The notes beneath the pieces are model-generated. The model saw only the letters and a list, made by a program, of their open reading frames with translations, was not told the origin of the DNA and did not search any database. Positions 1 to 6,353 of a stretch of 8,028 nucleotides of DNA are shown here, one piece after another. The translations under genes and the position numbers were made by a program. This DNA comes from Xanthobacteraceae bacterium (GTDB lineage Bacteria; Pseudomonadota; Alphaproteobacteria; Rhizobiales; Xanthobacteraceae), in assembly GCA_030043285.1 (NCBI GenBank), contig JASHXZ010000828.1, positions 1 through 8,028 of the forward strand, read 5' to 3'. Within the stretch, counting starts at the first letter, position 1. Each line of letters begins with the position of its first letter.

Positions 1-855
1 TTTCTGATCGTAGAACGCCTCGATGCGGCCGGCGAGGAACGGAATGGTGCCGCCGCCATGCGAGAACAACCATTTGATGTCGCGCAGCCGCGCCAACGTG
101 CCCGACAGCAACAGGCTGACGACGGTGCGCGTGGTGTCGTGCGGCACTTCGATGACGGCCGGGAACGCGCCGACGCTCAGATGGGCGTCGCAACAGGTCG
201 CGACCAGCGGGTGGACGAATATCACCGCCTTGCGCCGGTTCAGCTCTTCGAGGATCGGCTTGTAGAACGCATGGCCGAGCCACTTGTCGCCGTAGTTGGT
301 CTGCAGGTTGATGCCGTCGGCCTTGAGCGTGTCGAGCGCGTATTCGATTTCCTTGAGCGTCGTATCGACGTCGAGCATCGACAGCGGCGCGAACAGCCCA
401 TAGCGGCCACGCCGATCGCGCACCATGTCGGCAGCGAATTCGCAAGCCAGCTGCGCCATGGCGTGCGCCGCCTCGGCGCCGCCGTCGAACCAGACGCCCG
501 GTGTTGACGGCAGCGACAGCACGCCGGTGGTAATGCCGGCTTTGTCCATCGCTTCGAATGCGTTCTCGCGCGTCCAGGCGAGCTGCACGCCGAGATGCGG
601 AATCTTGCGCCGATCCTCCCACTCGCTCCACGCCTTCTGGTAGGCCGGCGGATAAAAGTGATGGTGGGTATCGATCAGCTTTGCGGCGGGCGCAACGCCT
701 TGCGCTGATGCTCGGCCGCCCGGCAGGGCGACCCCGGCGGCGAGCGCGGCCGCGCCGGAAAGAAAGCTTCGCCGCGAGGCGCAACAGCCGCACGCCGCGC
801 CGTGATCGATCGATGTGTGCTGCTTGTGGCTCGCTTTGCCGCTTATGCTGCTCAT
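1..855 (-). CDS. Tat-exported amidohydrolase-superfamily protein (ACMSD-like metal-dependent hydrolase/decarboxylase), C-terminus beyond window
   Basis: This gene enters from the left edge; 285 residues are visible and there is no stop, so the C-terminus is missing. The ATG at 855 follows a GGGGAGG ribosome site with 4-5 nt spacing. The N-terminus carries a twin-arginine signal, SRRSFL at residues 27-32, then a hydrophobic Ala/Leu/Gly stretch and a plausible ASA-Q cleavage at about 51/52, so export to the periplasm is expected. The mature part begins with the metal-binding IDTHHH motif (D62, H64, H66). H215 (in VHP) and H266 (in FSHGGG) match the later conserved histidines of the amidohydrolase TIM barrel as in the ACMSD/6-methylsalicylate-decarboxylase group. 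The last expected Asp ligand lies outside the window. The substrate cannot be told. It starts 37 nt after the transporter gene and probably belongs to the argB operon. Three cysteines (22, 24, 25) just before the twin arginines are unusual. Confidence 0.88.
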   Translation of the reverse strand, partial: MSSISGKASHKQHTSIDHGAACGCCASRRSFLSGAAALAAGVALPGGRASAQGVAPAAKLIDTHHHFYPPAYQKAWSEWEDRRKIPHLGVQLAWTRENAFEAMDKAGITTGVLSLPSTPGVWFDGGAEAAHAMAQLACEFAADMVRDRRGRYGLFAPLSMLDVDTTLKEIEYALDTLKADGINLQTNYGDKWLGHAFYKPILEELNRRKAVIFVHPLVATCCDAHLSVGAFPAVIEVPHDTTRTVVSLLLSGTLARLRDIKWLFSHGGGTIPFLAGRIEAFYDQK

Positions 856-859
856 GGTT

Positions 860-884
860 CCTCCCCGCAACTGCGCGGCGGAGG
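860..884 (-). promoter_or_regulatory. Hairpin that includes the Shine-Dalgarno of the amidohydrolase gene
   Basis: In the mRNA (minus strand) CCTCC followed by a bulged G and CCGC pairs with GCGG followed by GGAGG, giving nine GC-rich pairs around a six-base loop (plus positions 860-868 against 875-884). GGAGG at 860-864 is the ribosome site for the ATG at 855, so the fold would hide it. The hairpin lies in the 37-nt gap after the transporter stop. It could lower amidohydrolase translation or partly stop transcription, but no U-run follows. The pairing is directly visible; the function is inferred. Confidence 0.45.
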
Positions 885-892
885 TTACACCC

Positions 893-1765
893 TCAGCGCC
901 AGGACTGGAACGCGACCAAGGCGGCCAGCATGATGGCGGCGCCGAGAGCCTGAACGGGCGTGATCAGCTGGCCGAGCAGCGGCACGCTCAGCACCGTCGC
1001 CAACAGCGGCTCAAGGTTCATGATCAGCGCGCTGCGAAACGGACCGATGCGGATGGTCGACATGTAGAGCGTCAGGATCGCGATCGCGGTGCCGACGCCG
1101 ACCACGCTCGCAAGCAGCCAACCGCCGGCGTCAGGCGACGTCGGCCAGTTCAAGGTGGCGGCCGCCGCGATGGCGAAAATCGCGGTCGAGGACAGGAGCG
1201 AATACCAGGTGGTCAACCGCGGATCGAGCCGTTGCAGTTCGCGCCGCGCCAGCAGCAAAAACGCGGCGCGGCAGACGGCAGCACCGAGCGCAAAGCCGAG
1301 CCCGATCAGCGACAGATGTTGCGGATAGGCCTCGATGGTCAGCGCCAAGCCGCAGAAGGCGACCAAAGCCGCGACCATGCCCTGCCAGCCGATGCGCTCG
1401 ACGCCGAACACCACGCCGCCGATCGCGGTCAACAGCGGATAAATAAAATACGTGAGGACGGCGACCGGCACGGTGATGCGGTCGATCGCCCCGAACAGGC
1501 CGTACACGATGGCGGCGAACAGCACCCCAAGACCGAGCGCGTAGGCGCGCTCGCGCGCACTCGCCGGCGCGGGCGGCGCGCCGAACCGCAAATACACGAA
1601 CAGAATGACGATGCCGACCACACCGCGGATCAGCGCCAAGGTCAGCACGTCGATGCCGGCAGCGAGGACGAGCTTGACCAGCGTGTCGCAAATACCGAAC
1701 GACGTCGCCGCGGCAAGGCCGGGCCACAGAGCGTAGAGCCGCTGGCGCGCGCTGCTCGGTTCCAT
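893..1765 (-). CDS. EamA/DMT-family membrane transporter (290 aa)
   Basis: An integral inner-membrane protein of the drug/metabolite transporter superfamily, with about ten hydrophobic helices in two EamA halves (roughly residues 12-145 and 155-287). Family features include an Arg in the second helix (LALIRG near 43-48), a YPLL segment ending the first half, and near the C-terminus NLEPLLAT (E252-P253) followed by [15 protein letters not shown], which matches the usual EamA ending; Gln266 replaces the commoner Glu. Length is normal for the family. The ATG at 1765 begins 14 nt after the argB stop; a GTG codon directly before it in frame is an alternative start. No good ribosome site is visible, so translation is probably coupled to argB. 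The substrate is unknown; DMT proteins export or import amino acids, nucleotide-type metabolites and drugs. The link with argB could mean an amino-acid-related substrate, but that is only inference. Confidence 0.88.
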   Translation of the reverse strand: MEPSSARQRLYALWPGLAAATSFGICDTLVKLVLAAGIDVLTLALIRGVVGIVILFVYLRFGAPPAPASARERAYALGLGVLFAAIVYGLFGAIDRITVPVAVLTYFIYPLLTAIGGVVFGVERIGWQGMVAALVAFCGLALTIEAYPQHLSLIGLGFALGAAVCRAAFLLLARRELQRLDPRLTTWYSLLSSTAIFAIAAAATLNWPTSPDAGGWLLASVVGVGTAIAILTLYMSTIRIGPFRSALIMNLEPLLATVLSVPLLGQLITPVQALGAAIMLAALVAFQSWR

Positions 1766-1779
1766 CACGTCGATCGGGG

Positions 1780-2664
1780 TCAGTTGTGAATGAGGGTGCC
1801 GGCGCCGAGCTCGGTAAATAATTCGAGCAGCACCGCGTGCGGCACCTTGCCGTCGAGGATGACTACGCCCTCGACGCCGCGGTCCAGCGCATCGATGCAG
1901 GTCTCGACTTTCGGAATCATGCCGCCGGCGATGGTGCCGTCGGCGATCAGCGCCCGCGCATCGTCGACCGAAAGCTGCTTGATCAGCTTTTTCGACTTGT
2001 CGAGCACGCCCGGAACGTCGGTCAACAACAGGAAGCGCTTGGCTTTCAGCGCTCCGGCGATGGCGCCGGCGAACGTGTCGGCATTGACGTTGAAGGTACC
2101 GCCATCGGCCGCGGCGGCGACCGGCGCCAGGACCGGGATCAGGTCCCGGCCGAGGATTTGCGTCAGGACGGTGGTGTCGATCTTGTCCGGCTCGCCGACA
2201 AAGCCGAGATCGACAATCCTTTCGATGTTCGAATTCGGATCGACAACGCTGCGCGTGAGCTTGCGCGCGACCACCATGTTGCCGTCCTTGCCGCACAGGC
2301 CCACGGCCTTGCCGCCGGCCTCGTTGATGTAGCCGACCATCTGTTTGTTGATGGAGCCGGCCAGCACCATTTCGACGATTTCCAGCGTCTTGGCATCGGT
2401 GATGCGCAGCCCAGCGGCGAATTGCGACTGCACCCCGACCTTCTTGAGCATGGCCTCGATCTGCGGCCCGCCGCCGTGCACCACGACCGGATTGATGGCG
2501 GTTTGCTCCAAGAGCACGATGTCGCGGGCGAAATCGCGGGCCAGCTGCTCCTCGCCCATGGCGTGGCCGCCGTATTTCACCACGACCGTCGCGCCGTCGT
2601 AGCGCTGCATATAGGGCAGCGCTTCGGCCAGGATCTGGGCCTGCTGGAACGGCGTCACCTCCAT
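1780..2664 (-). CDS. argB: Acetylglutamate kinase (second step of arginine biosynthesis)
   Basis: ArgB phosphorylates N-acetyl-L-glutamate with ATP in the cytoplasm, the step that usually controls flux to ornithine and arginine. The 294 residues are typical of alphaproteobacterial ArgB and longer than the E. coli enzyme. Visible amino-acid-kinase motifs are [10 protein letters not shown] (catalytic Lys30), HGGGPQIE (63-70), AGLRITD (84-90, substrate-binding Arg87), FNVNAD (191-196), LLTDVPGV (213-220) and GGMIPKVE (247-254, Lys252). The N-terminal helix [18 protein letters not shown] (5-22) and the C-terminal [12 protein letters not shown] are hallmarks of the hexameric, arginine-inhibited type, so feedback inhibition is expected. 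The ATG at 2664 has an AAGGAG ribosome site about six bases upstream (2671-2676 on the plus strand). It heads the minus-strand operon with the transporter and the amidohydrolase and is divergent from the gene at 2906. Confidence 0.97.
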   Translation of the reverse strand: MEVTPFQQAQILAEALPYMQRYDGATVVVKYGGHAMGEEQLARDFARDIVLLEQTAINPVVVHGGGPQIEAMLKKVGVQSQFAAGLRITDAKTLEIVEMVLAGSINKQMVGYINEAGGKAVGLCGKDGNMVVARKLTRSVVDPNSNIERIVDLGFVGEPDKIDTTVLTQILGRDLIPVLAPVAAAADGGTFNVNADTFAGAIAGALKAKRFLLLTDVPGVLDKSKKLIKQLSVDDARALIADGTIAGGMIPKVETCIDALDRGVEGVVILDGKVPHAVLLELFTELGAGTLIHN

Positions 2665-2905
2665 CGGGAACTCCTTGGACGAAATGGCTGTTTAGCCGCT
2701 GCCGCAATGCAGCGAAAGGCCTTTTAGCGCATTGGCCGCAGGAACGCCGCCATCGCGCATTCGTTGATTTGATAGAGGCACGCACCGGACCGAACGGCGT
2801 GCGAGAGCGAAAAACGGAACCCGCGCTGGCAAGCAGGCTCCGCGCTGAAGTTCCCCCACACAATTGGCCCGGCGTCGCCCTCCGTGACGATTAAGGAGGT
2901 TTGAC
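2665..2905. promoter_or_regulatory. Divergent intergenic region between argB and the DUF308-like gene
   Basis: These 241 bases separate two divergent genes, so they should hold promoters for both. I see the ribosome sites on each side (AAGGAG for argB, AAGGAGGT for the plus-strand gene) but no convincing sigma-70 -35/-10 pair. CCTCC at 2879-2883 is complementary to GGAGG at 2895-2899 with an 11-base loop. Short reading frames crossing the region do not look like proteins. Confidence 0.4.
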
Positions 2906-3595
2906 ATGTCAATGACCTATTCTTCTACGTCGGCATCGGGCGAGGCCGCAACATATGGCGGCTTCGTCGATGCGCTTGGCGGCATCGCCGCGATCGTGCT
3001 GGCGATCATCGGCCTGTCGGGCGTTCATCCCGAAGTGCTGGTGTCGATAGCGACGATCGTATTCGGCGCCGCGTTGCTGATCCAGGGCGGCGCCATGCTC
3101 AGCGAGTTCGCGCTGGACATGAGCCCTGAAGGCAGCTCGGCAGCGGCCGGCGGCGGCGTCTCGGCGCTGTTCCTCGTCGGCGTTGCCGGCATCGTACTTG
3201 GCGTGCTGGCGTTGCTCGGCGTTCATGCCGCGACGTTGACGTCAGTGGCTCTGATTGCGTTCGGCGCTGCGCTCGCCATCAGTTGCTCGTCGGTGTGGCA
3301 TCTGCTGACGGCACGGTCAGTGGCGATGCAGTTTCAGGGGCGCGCCCCGATGTTGCGGGCGATCGCTTCTGAGGTTGCGGCCGGTTCCGCGGTCATGCAG
3401 GGCGCGGGCGGCCTAACCGTCATCGTGCTGGGCATCCTCGCGGTCTGCGGTGTCTTCACCGTGCCGTTGACCCTGATCGGCTTGCTGGTGGCCGGCGCTT
3501 CGATCCTGCTGACCGGCAGCACGCTCAGCGGCAGCATGGTCGGCTTCATGCGGAGCAACACGACGACCACAGCACCGAGCCGGCCGATCGCGTAA
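2906..3595 (+). CDS. Six-helix membrane protein with three hairpin repeats, DUF308/HdeD-like
   Basis: A 229-residue integral membrane protein with a very strong ribosome site (AAGGAGGT at 2893-2900, five bases before the ATG). It consists of three copies of a two-helix hairpin, at about residues 25-68, 91-134 and 168-211. IVL falls at 30, 96 and 173, GV at 39, 105 and 182, and FGA/FGA/AGA at 53, 119 and 196, so the core aligns without gaps. The pattern of a glycine-rich helix, a short GV(H) turn and a second helix with a Gly-Ala core resembles DUF308 proteins such as the acid-resistance protein HdeD. The assignment rests on pattern only, and function is unknown. Linkers of about 23-34 residues join the units; the tail after 216 is Thr/Ser/Pro rich and probably disordered. 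It stands alone on its strand between argB and engB and ends at a strong terminator, so it is probably monocistronic. Confidence 0.8.
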   Translation: MSMTYSSTSASGEAATYGGFVDALGGIAAIVLAIIGLSGVHPEVLVSIATIVFGAALLIQGGAMLSEFALDMSPEGSSAAAGGGVSALFLVGVAGIVLGVLALLGVHAATLTSVALIAFGAALAISCSSVWHLLTARSVAMQFQGRAPMLRAIASEVAAGSAVMQGAGGLTVIVLGILAVCGVFTVPLTLIGLLVAGASILLTGSTLSGSMVGFMRSNTTTTAPSRPIA

Positions 3596-3627
3596 CTGCG
3601 CGGCCGACTTAGGTCTAAGCACAAGAA

Positions 3628-3667
3628 GGGCCGGCTGTGGCGCTTCCCGCAGCCGGCCCAGCTTTTT
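3628..3667 (+). terminator. Rho-independent terminator, probably bidirectional
   Basis: A 13-bp stem (3628-3640 with 3647-3659, one T-G wobble) around the loop CGCTTC is followed by AGCTTTTTC with five Ts. It lies 32 nt after the DUF308-like stop and would end that transcript. On the minus strand, 21 nt past the engB stop, the same stem is followed by TTCTTG, a weaker U-run, so it may also end engB transcription. Confidence 0.85.
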
Positions 3668-3680
3668 CGGAACGGCGGCC

Positions 3681-4355
3681 CTACCGCCGCTCGCTCAACA
3701 GCCGATGGATAGCAGCGCGCAGTTCGGCAATTCCCGCCCCCGTTTCGGCGGAGGTCGCCAGCACCATCGGATAGGCTGCCGGCCGTTTTGCCAGTTGTTG
3801 GCGCAACGACGCCAAACGTTCCTCCAGCCCCGCAGCCGCCAAGGCGTCGGACTTGGTGAGGACGACCTGATAGCTGACGGCCGCCTTGTCGAGCGCGGTC
3901 ATGATCTCGTCATCGGCTGGCATCAGCCCGCGCCGCGCGTCGACCAGCAGATAGACCCGCGCCAGCGAGGAACGGCCACGCAAGTAGTCGTGAATGAGCG
4001 CCGTCCAGGCGCGGACCTTGCTCTTCGCTGCCGCCGCATAGCCGTAGCCGGGCATGTCGACCAGCGCCAAGGGACCACGCCGACCCTCCTCCCCGCTCGC
4101 GAAAAAAATCAGCTCCTGGGTGCGGCCCGGCGTCCCCGAGGTGCGGGCCAGCGCGCGCCGGCCGGTCAGCGCGTTGATAAGGCTCGACTTGCCGACATTG
4201 GATCGCCCCGCAAAGGCGATTTCCGCGCCAGCCATCGGCGGCAACCTCTCCAGCGACCCCGCGGCAGCGGCAAACTCCCAATCCCCGGCAAACAATAGAC
4301 GCCCAGCCTCCAGGTCGGCGGCGGCGAAGCCGGGCGGATCGGCCGCTTCCGTCAT
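3681..4355 (-). CDS. engB: Ribosome-biogenesis GTP-binding protein EngB (YihA/YsxC)
   Basis: EngB is a TRAFAC-class GTPase needed for late assembly of the 50S ribosomal subunit. All G motifs are visible in the 224-residue product: G1 GRSNVGKSS (50-58), G2 GTPGRTQ (74-80), G3 DMPGYGYA (100-107; usually DLPGYG), G4 TKSD (167-170) and G5 TSAETGAG (201-208). The Ala-rich stretch AAAAKSKV (107-114) fits the switch II region. I chose the ATG at 4355 (MTEAAD); reading upstream to 4409 would add 18 residues that do not look like the family (MVPRHIWCGRRTLEGG). The ribosome site for this start is weak (GAAGG about ten bases upstream), so the exact start is less sure than the gene. In related genomes engB lies between yidC and argB; here plus-strand genes flank it on both sides. 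Confidence 0.95.
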   Translation of the reverse strand: MTEAADPPGFAAADLEAGRLLFAGDWEFAAAAGSLERLPPMAGAEIAFAGRSNVGKSSLINALTGRRALARTSGTPGRTQELIFFASGEEGRRGPLALVDMPGYGYAAAAKSKVRAWTALIHDYLRGRSSLARVYLLVDARRGLMPADDEIMTALDKAAVSYQVVLTKSDALAAAGLEERLASLRQQLAKRPAAYPMVLATSAETGAGIAELRAAIHRLLSERR

Positions 4356-4532
4356 GCCGCATCCGCCTTCAAGGGTGCGTCGACCGCACCAAATATGCCG
4401 CGGAACCAAAACGCCCGCGTCTGGTTCTGCGAATAGCGGGGTGCGCCGACGCGGCGGCCGCGGAGGCGCCTATACGCACGACCGATAGCCGCACGACCAA
4501 CAGCGTCCGTTCTCCCTGTCGGAGAGGGTTTC
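4356..4532. promoter_or_regulatory. Divergent intergenic region engB / SPW-repeat gene
   Basis: These 177 bases separate divergent genes and should hold both promoters. No clear sigma-70 boxes are seen. An inverted repeat GAACC/GGTTC lies at about 4402-4426. TCTCC at 4511-4515 can pair with GGAGA at 4521-4525, which overlaps the ribosome site GGAGAGG of the downstream gene. Confidence 0.35.
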
Positions 4533-4901
4533 ATGGAAGAGTGGTGTAACTTGCGGCTCTGCGATGTGGTGAACCTGTCGCTCGCCGTCGTGCTGTTCTT
4601 TTCGCCATGGCTGTTCGACCTGTCCGACGGCGCGCCGTGGCAGACCGCCTCGATCGTCGGCATCATCATCGCGGTGCTGTCGATCGCGGCGCTCGCCGCC
4701 TTTGCGGTCTGGGAGGAATGGCTCATGCTGGCTGCCGGCCTGGTGCTGATCGTAGCGCCTTGGCTGCTCAGCTTCCAGGACAGCCAAGCCATGACCATCG
4801 ACGTCGGTATCGGCGTCGTGGTGGCGGTGCTCGCCGCCTGTGAGGCTTGGCTCGCCCGGAATCAGAACGCGCCAGTCAGAAGTCTGGAGCCGGAGATCTA
4901 A
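4533..4901 (+). CDS. SPW-repeat membrane protein (122 aa)
   Basis: A small integral membrane protein with four hydrophobic helices and two copies of the SPW-type motif (Pfam SPW repeat): FFSPWLF with S24-P25-W26 and IVAPWLL with A75-P76-W77. The copies align without gaps at an offset of 51 residues, including Gly43/Gly94. Each unit is helix, SPW turn and a short Asp-containing loop (DLSDG, SFQDS), then a second helix. The ATG at 4533 follows GGAGAGG at 4521-4527 with five bases between. A soluble tail of about 15 residues ends the protein. The molecular function of SPW-repeat proteins is not established to my knowledge, so none is assigned. It is divergent from engB and convergent with the small gene at 4957-5169. 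Confidence 0.88.
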   Translation: MEEWCNLRLCDVVNLSLAVVLFFSPWLFDLSDGAPWQTASIVGIIIAVLSIAALAAFAVWEEWLMLAAGLVLIVAPWLLSFQDSQAMTIDVGIGVVVAVLAACEAWLARNQNAPVRSLEPEI

Positions 4902-4911
4902 CTCGGAGGTC

Positions 4912-4943
4912 GGATGGGGTACCCGGAATGGGCAGTCCCATCC
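4912..4943. other. Short inverted repeat in the convergent gap
   Basis: GGATGGG (4912-4918) and CCCATCC (4937-4943) form a 7-bp stem with an 18-base loop, between the stop of the SPW-repeat gene and the stop of the small minus-strand gene. It could help end transcription from either side, but no T-run follows in either direction, so a terminator call is weak. Confidence 0.35.
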
Positions 4944-4956
4944 CTGATCCTGCCGC

Positions 4957-5169
4957 CTAGGCCGCTTCTTCGGCCGGCTCGTGCCAGGCGTTGACCACAG
5001 GGGCGTAGGCCGGATTCTTGGCCGCACCCTGATAGCGCACTGCGGCGGCGACGGCTGATATGCCGATGGCGCCGTAGCGGCGGTCGAGCGCGGTTTCCCT
5101 CGAACTATCCTTGGCAGCAACGTTTTTTGACGCGGTTTTTTTGGCCGATTCGGCAGCAGCGTTTCTCAT
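4957..5169 (-). CDS. Small hypothetical protein (70 aa), basic N-terminus and IGISAVAAA motif
   Basis: I do not recognise a named family. The first 31 residues are Ala/Lys/Ser rich and basic (AESAKKTASK, 6-15), looking disordered. Then comes a compact segment, RRYGAIGISAVAAAVRYQ (30-47), followed by AAKNPAYAP (49-57) and an acidic end. The middle reads like one short amphipathic helix with a proline-rich tail, and similar short proteins seem familiar from Bradyrhizobium-type genomes, though I cannot verify this. I chose the ATG at 5169; reading on to a TTG at 5283 would add 38 residues with no convincing support. The ribosome site is poor (GGACGGG about a dozen bases upstream). There is no signal peptide or membrane helix. 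It is convergent with the SPW-repeat gene and divergent from the L,D-transpeptidase gene. Confidence 0.6.
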   Translation of the reverse strand: MRNAAAESAKKTASKNVAAKDSSRETALDRRYGAIGISAVAAAVRYQGAAKNPAYAPVVNAWHEPAEEAA

Positions 5170-5545
5170 TCTCGATACCCGTCCGTTCCCATGAGCGATT
5201 GCCGACGCGTAGTTCGGCAGTACGGCCGAAATGGGCGGCAATTCGAACGCCGCCGTGACATTTCCGGTTCCCGCGCGCAGCAATGCAGGGCGATGGTAAA
5301 CAGCTCCTTTCCGTTCGTAGTAAACCCTCGCTTAATCCATGGGTGAGAGACTGAAAACCGGCGGGGCGGGCTGTGGGTTACTGCCGAGATTTCGCTGGTT
5401 ATCCAACGCAATCAGCCGCGAGTGCGGCATTCCTGCAACACCCCGACAGGACCGTAACAGTTTAATGTGATCACGGCTGGTATGATGGCGGCGGTTTCGC
5501 TACACATTCCAGAGTCGGTTCGAGTAAAGGGCGGGACGGTAGACC
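5170..5545. promoter_or_regulatory. Intergenic region upstream of the L,D-transpeptidase gene
   Basis: These 376 bases lie between two divergent genes; I find no convincing coding region in them. Short frames are present but lack family resemblance. TTAA, seven bases, then TTTAC is read on the minus strand at 5320-5335, one base away from the CtrA-type TTAA-N7-TTAAC pattern. A perfect palindrome GTGATCAC lies at 5467-5474. The ribosome site of the next gene is GGGACGG at 5533-5539. No sigma-70 promoter could be fixed with confidence. Confidence 0.4.
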
Positions 5546-6217
5546 ATGGGCATTCGCGCGGTCATTTTCGTCATCATCGGCCTCATGCTGGGCGGCTGCA
5601 TGGAAGAGACGCTGCAGCCGGCGACCGAGGCGGGCTGGACCGCCCGCGACAAGCAATTGATGTCGAACCTGCCTTACGCGCAGGCGGCGATCCCCGAGGA
5701 GTTCAAGCGCCACATCGTCGAGTTCGACCGCAAGGAAGCGCCCGGCACCATCGTGGTCGATTCCGACAACAAGTTCCTCTACTACGTGCTGCCGAACAAC
5801 AAGGCGATCCGCTACGGCATTGCGGTCGGCGAAGAGGCGGAGGCCTGGAGCGGCGTCGCCAAGGTCGGCCGCATGGAGCAGTGGCCGGCGTGGGTGCCGA
5901 CCTCCGGCGAGCAGGCGCGGCTCGGCCCGTTGCCCGCTTTCGTCACCGGCGGCCCGCATAATCCGCTCGGCGCCCGCGGCCTCTACATGTATTCCGGCGG
6001 CAAGGACACGCTCTACCGCATCCACGGCACCAATCAGCCGGAATATATCGGCCAGGCCATCTCGTCCGGCTGCATCCGCATGACCAACGAGGACGTGATG
6101 GATCTCTACAACCGGGTCAAGGTCGGCACCATCGTGGTGGTGCTGGCGCCGCACAATCAGACGGCGCCGTTTACCGCCCACGTGGCGGAGAGCACCACCA
6201 CGGAGAGCTCGTACTGA
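5546..6217 (+). CDS. L,D-transpeptidase (YkuD/ErfK family) lipoprotein
   Basis: A 223-residue envelope enzyme of the YkuD family, which forms 3-3 peptidoglycan cross-links or attaches proteins to peptidoglycan. The N-terminus is a lipoprotein signal: a hydrophobic stretch (5-15) and the lipobox LGGC with Cys18, so it is probably membrane-anchored and periplasmic. The YkuD domain runs from about 66 (GTIVVDSDNKFLYYVL) to 205. The catalytic signature is complete: HGTN with His160, then SSGCIRM with Cys176 as nucleophile and Arg178. GLYMYSGGKDTLYRIHG precedes it as usual. The tail after 205 is rich in Thr, Ser and His and looks flexible. The ATG at 5546 has GGGACGG seven to thirteen bases upstream, and the lipobox position supports this start. 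It is monocistronic, closed by the terminator at 6245. Hyphomicrobiales usually carry many paralogues, so no specific symbol is given. Confidence 0.93.
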   Translation: MGIRAVIFVIIGLMLGGCMEETLQPATEAGWTARDKQLMSNLPYAQAAIPEEFKRHIVEFDRKEAPGTIVVDSDNKFLYYVLPNNKAIRYGIAVGEEAEAWSGVAKVGRMEQWPAWVPTSGEQARLGPLPAFVTGGPHNPLGARGLYMYSGGKDTLYRIHGTNQPEYIGQAISSGCIRMTNEDVMDLYNRVKVGTIVVVLAPHNQTAPFTAHVAESTTTESSY

Positions 6218-6244
6218 GCCGTTGCAGCCAAGCGATTCGGATCG

Positions 6245-6279
6245 AAACGGCGCCGCTTGTCGGCGCCGTTTTGCTTTTG
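6245..6279 (+). terminator. Rho-independent terminator of the L,D-transpeptidase gene
   Basis: A perfect 11-bp stem (6245-6255 with 6261-6271) around the loop CTTGT is followed by TTGCTTTTG. It starts 28 nt after the stop codon. The As at the 5' foot pair with the Ts of the tail, as in many intrinsic terminators. Confidence 0.9.
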
Positions 6280-6353
6280 TGCGAAGTTTTGTTCCGAGTG
6301 TGATCGCTGGTGGGTGGTCGTCGTGGCCGAGCACGAGCCTAGATGATGAAATC

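Noticed and set aside
815..1789. Plus-strand open frame of 324 codons opposite the transporter gene.
   Set aside because: It is an antisense shadow, with Gln/Arg/Asp-rich low-complexity translation; the minus strand encodes a clear EamA transporter.
1837..2727. Plus-strand open frame of 296 codons opposite argB.
   Set aside because: It is antisense to a gene with all acetylglutamate kinase motifs; the His/Asp/Gly-rich translation is typical of antisense frames in GC-rich DNA.
1766..2863. Open minus-strand frame running upstream from the transporter gene through the whole of argB, which would give a 656-residue fusion.
   Set aside because: The upstream part is argB read in the wrong frame: low complexity, Arg/Gly rich, no domain. 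The transporter starts at 1765, just after the argB stop.
4356..4409. Longer EngB start at 4409.
   Set aside because: The extra 18 residues do not resemble EngB N-termini; the ATG at 4355 gives a usual family length.
4470..5120. Minus-strand open frame of 216 codons overlapping the SPW-repeat gene.
   Set aside because: It is antisense to a protein with two SPW motifs and a good ribosome site, and it overlaps the small minus-strand gene in another frame.
5467..5474. GTGATCAC palindrome considered as a CRP/FNR-type operator.
   Set aside because: The half-sites abut, lacking the six- or four-base spacer of CRP or FNR sites; an 8-bp palindrome is expected by chance at this scale.
5471..6334. 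Minus-strand open frame of 287 codons opposite the L,D-transpeptidase gene.
   Set aside because: The plus strand has a lipobox, a complete YkuD signature and a terminator; the antisense translation has no domain and would run through that terminator.
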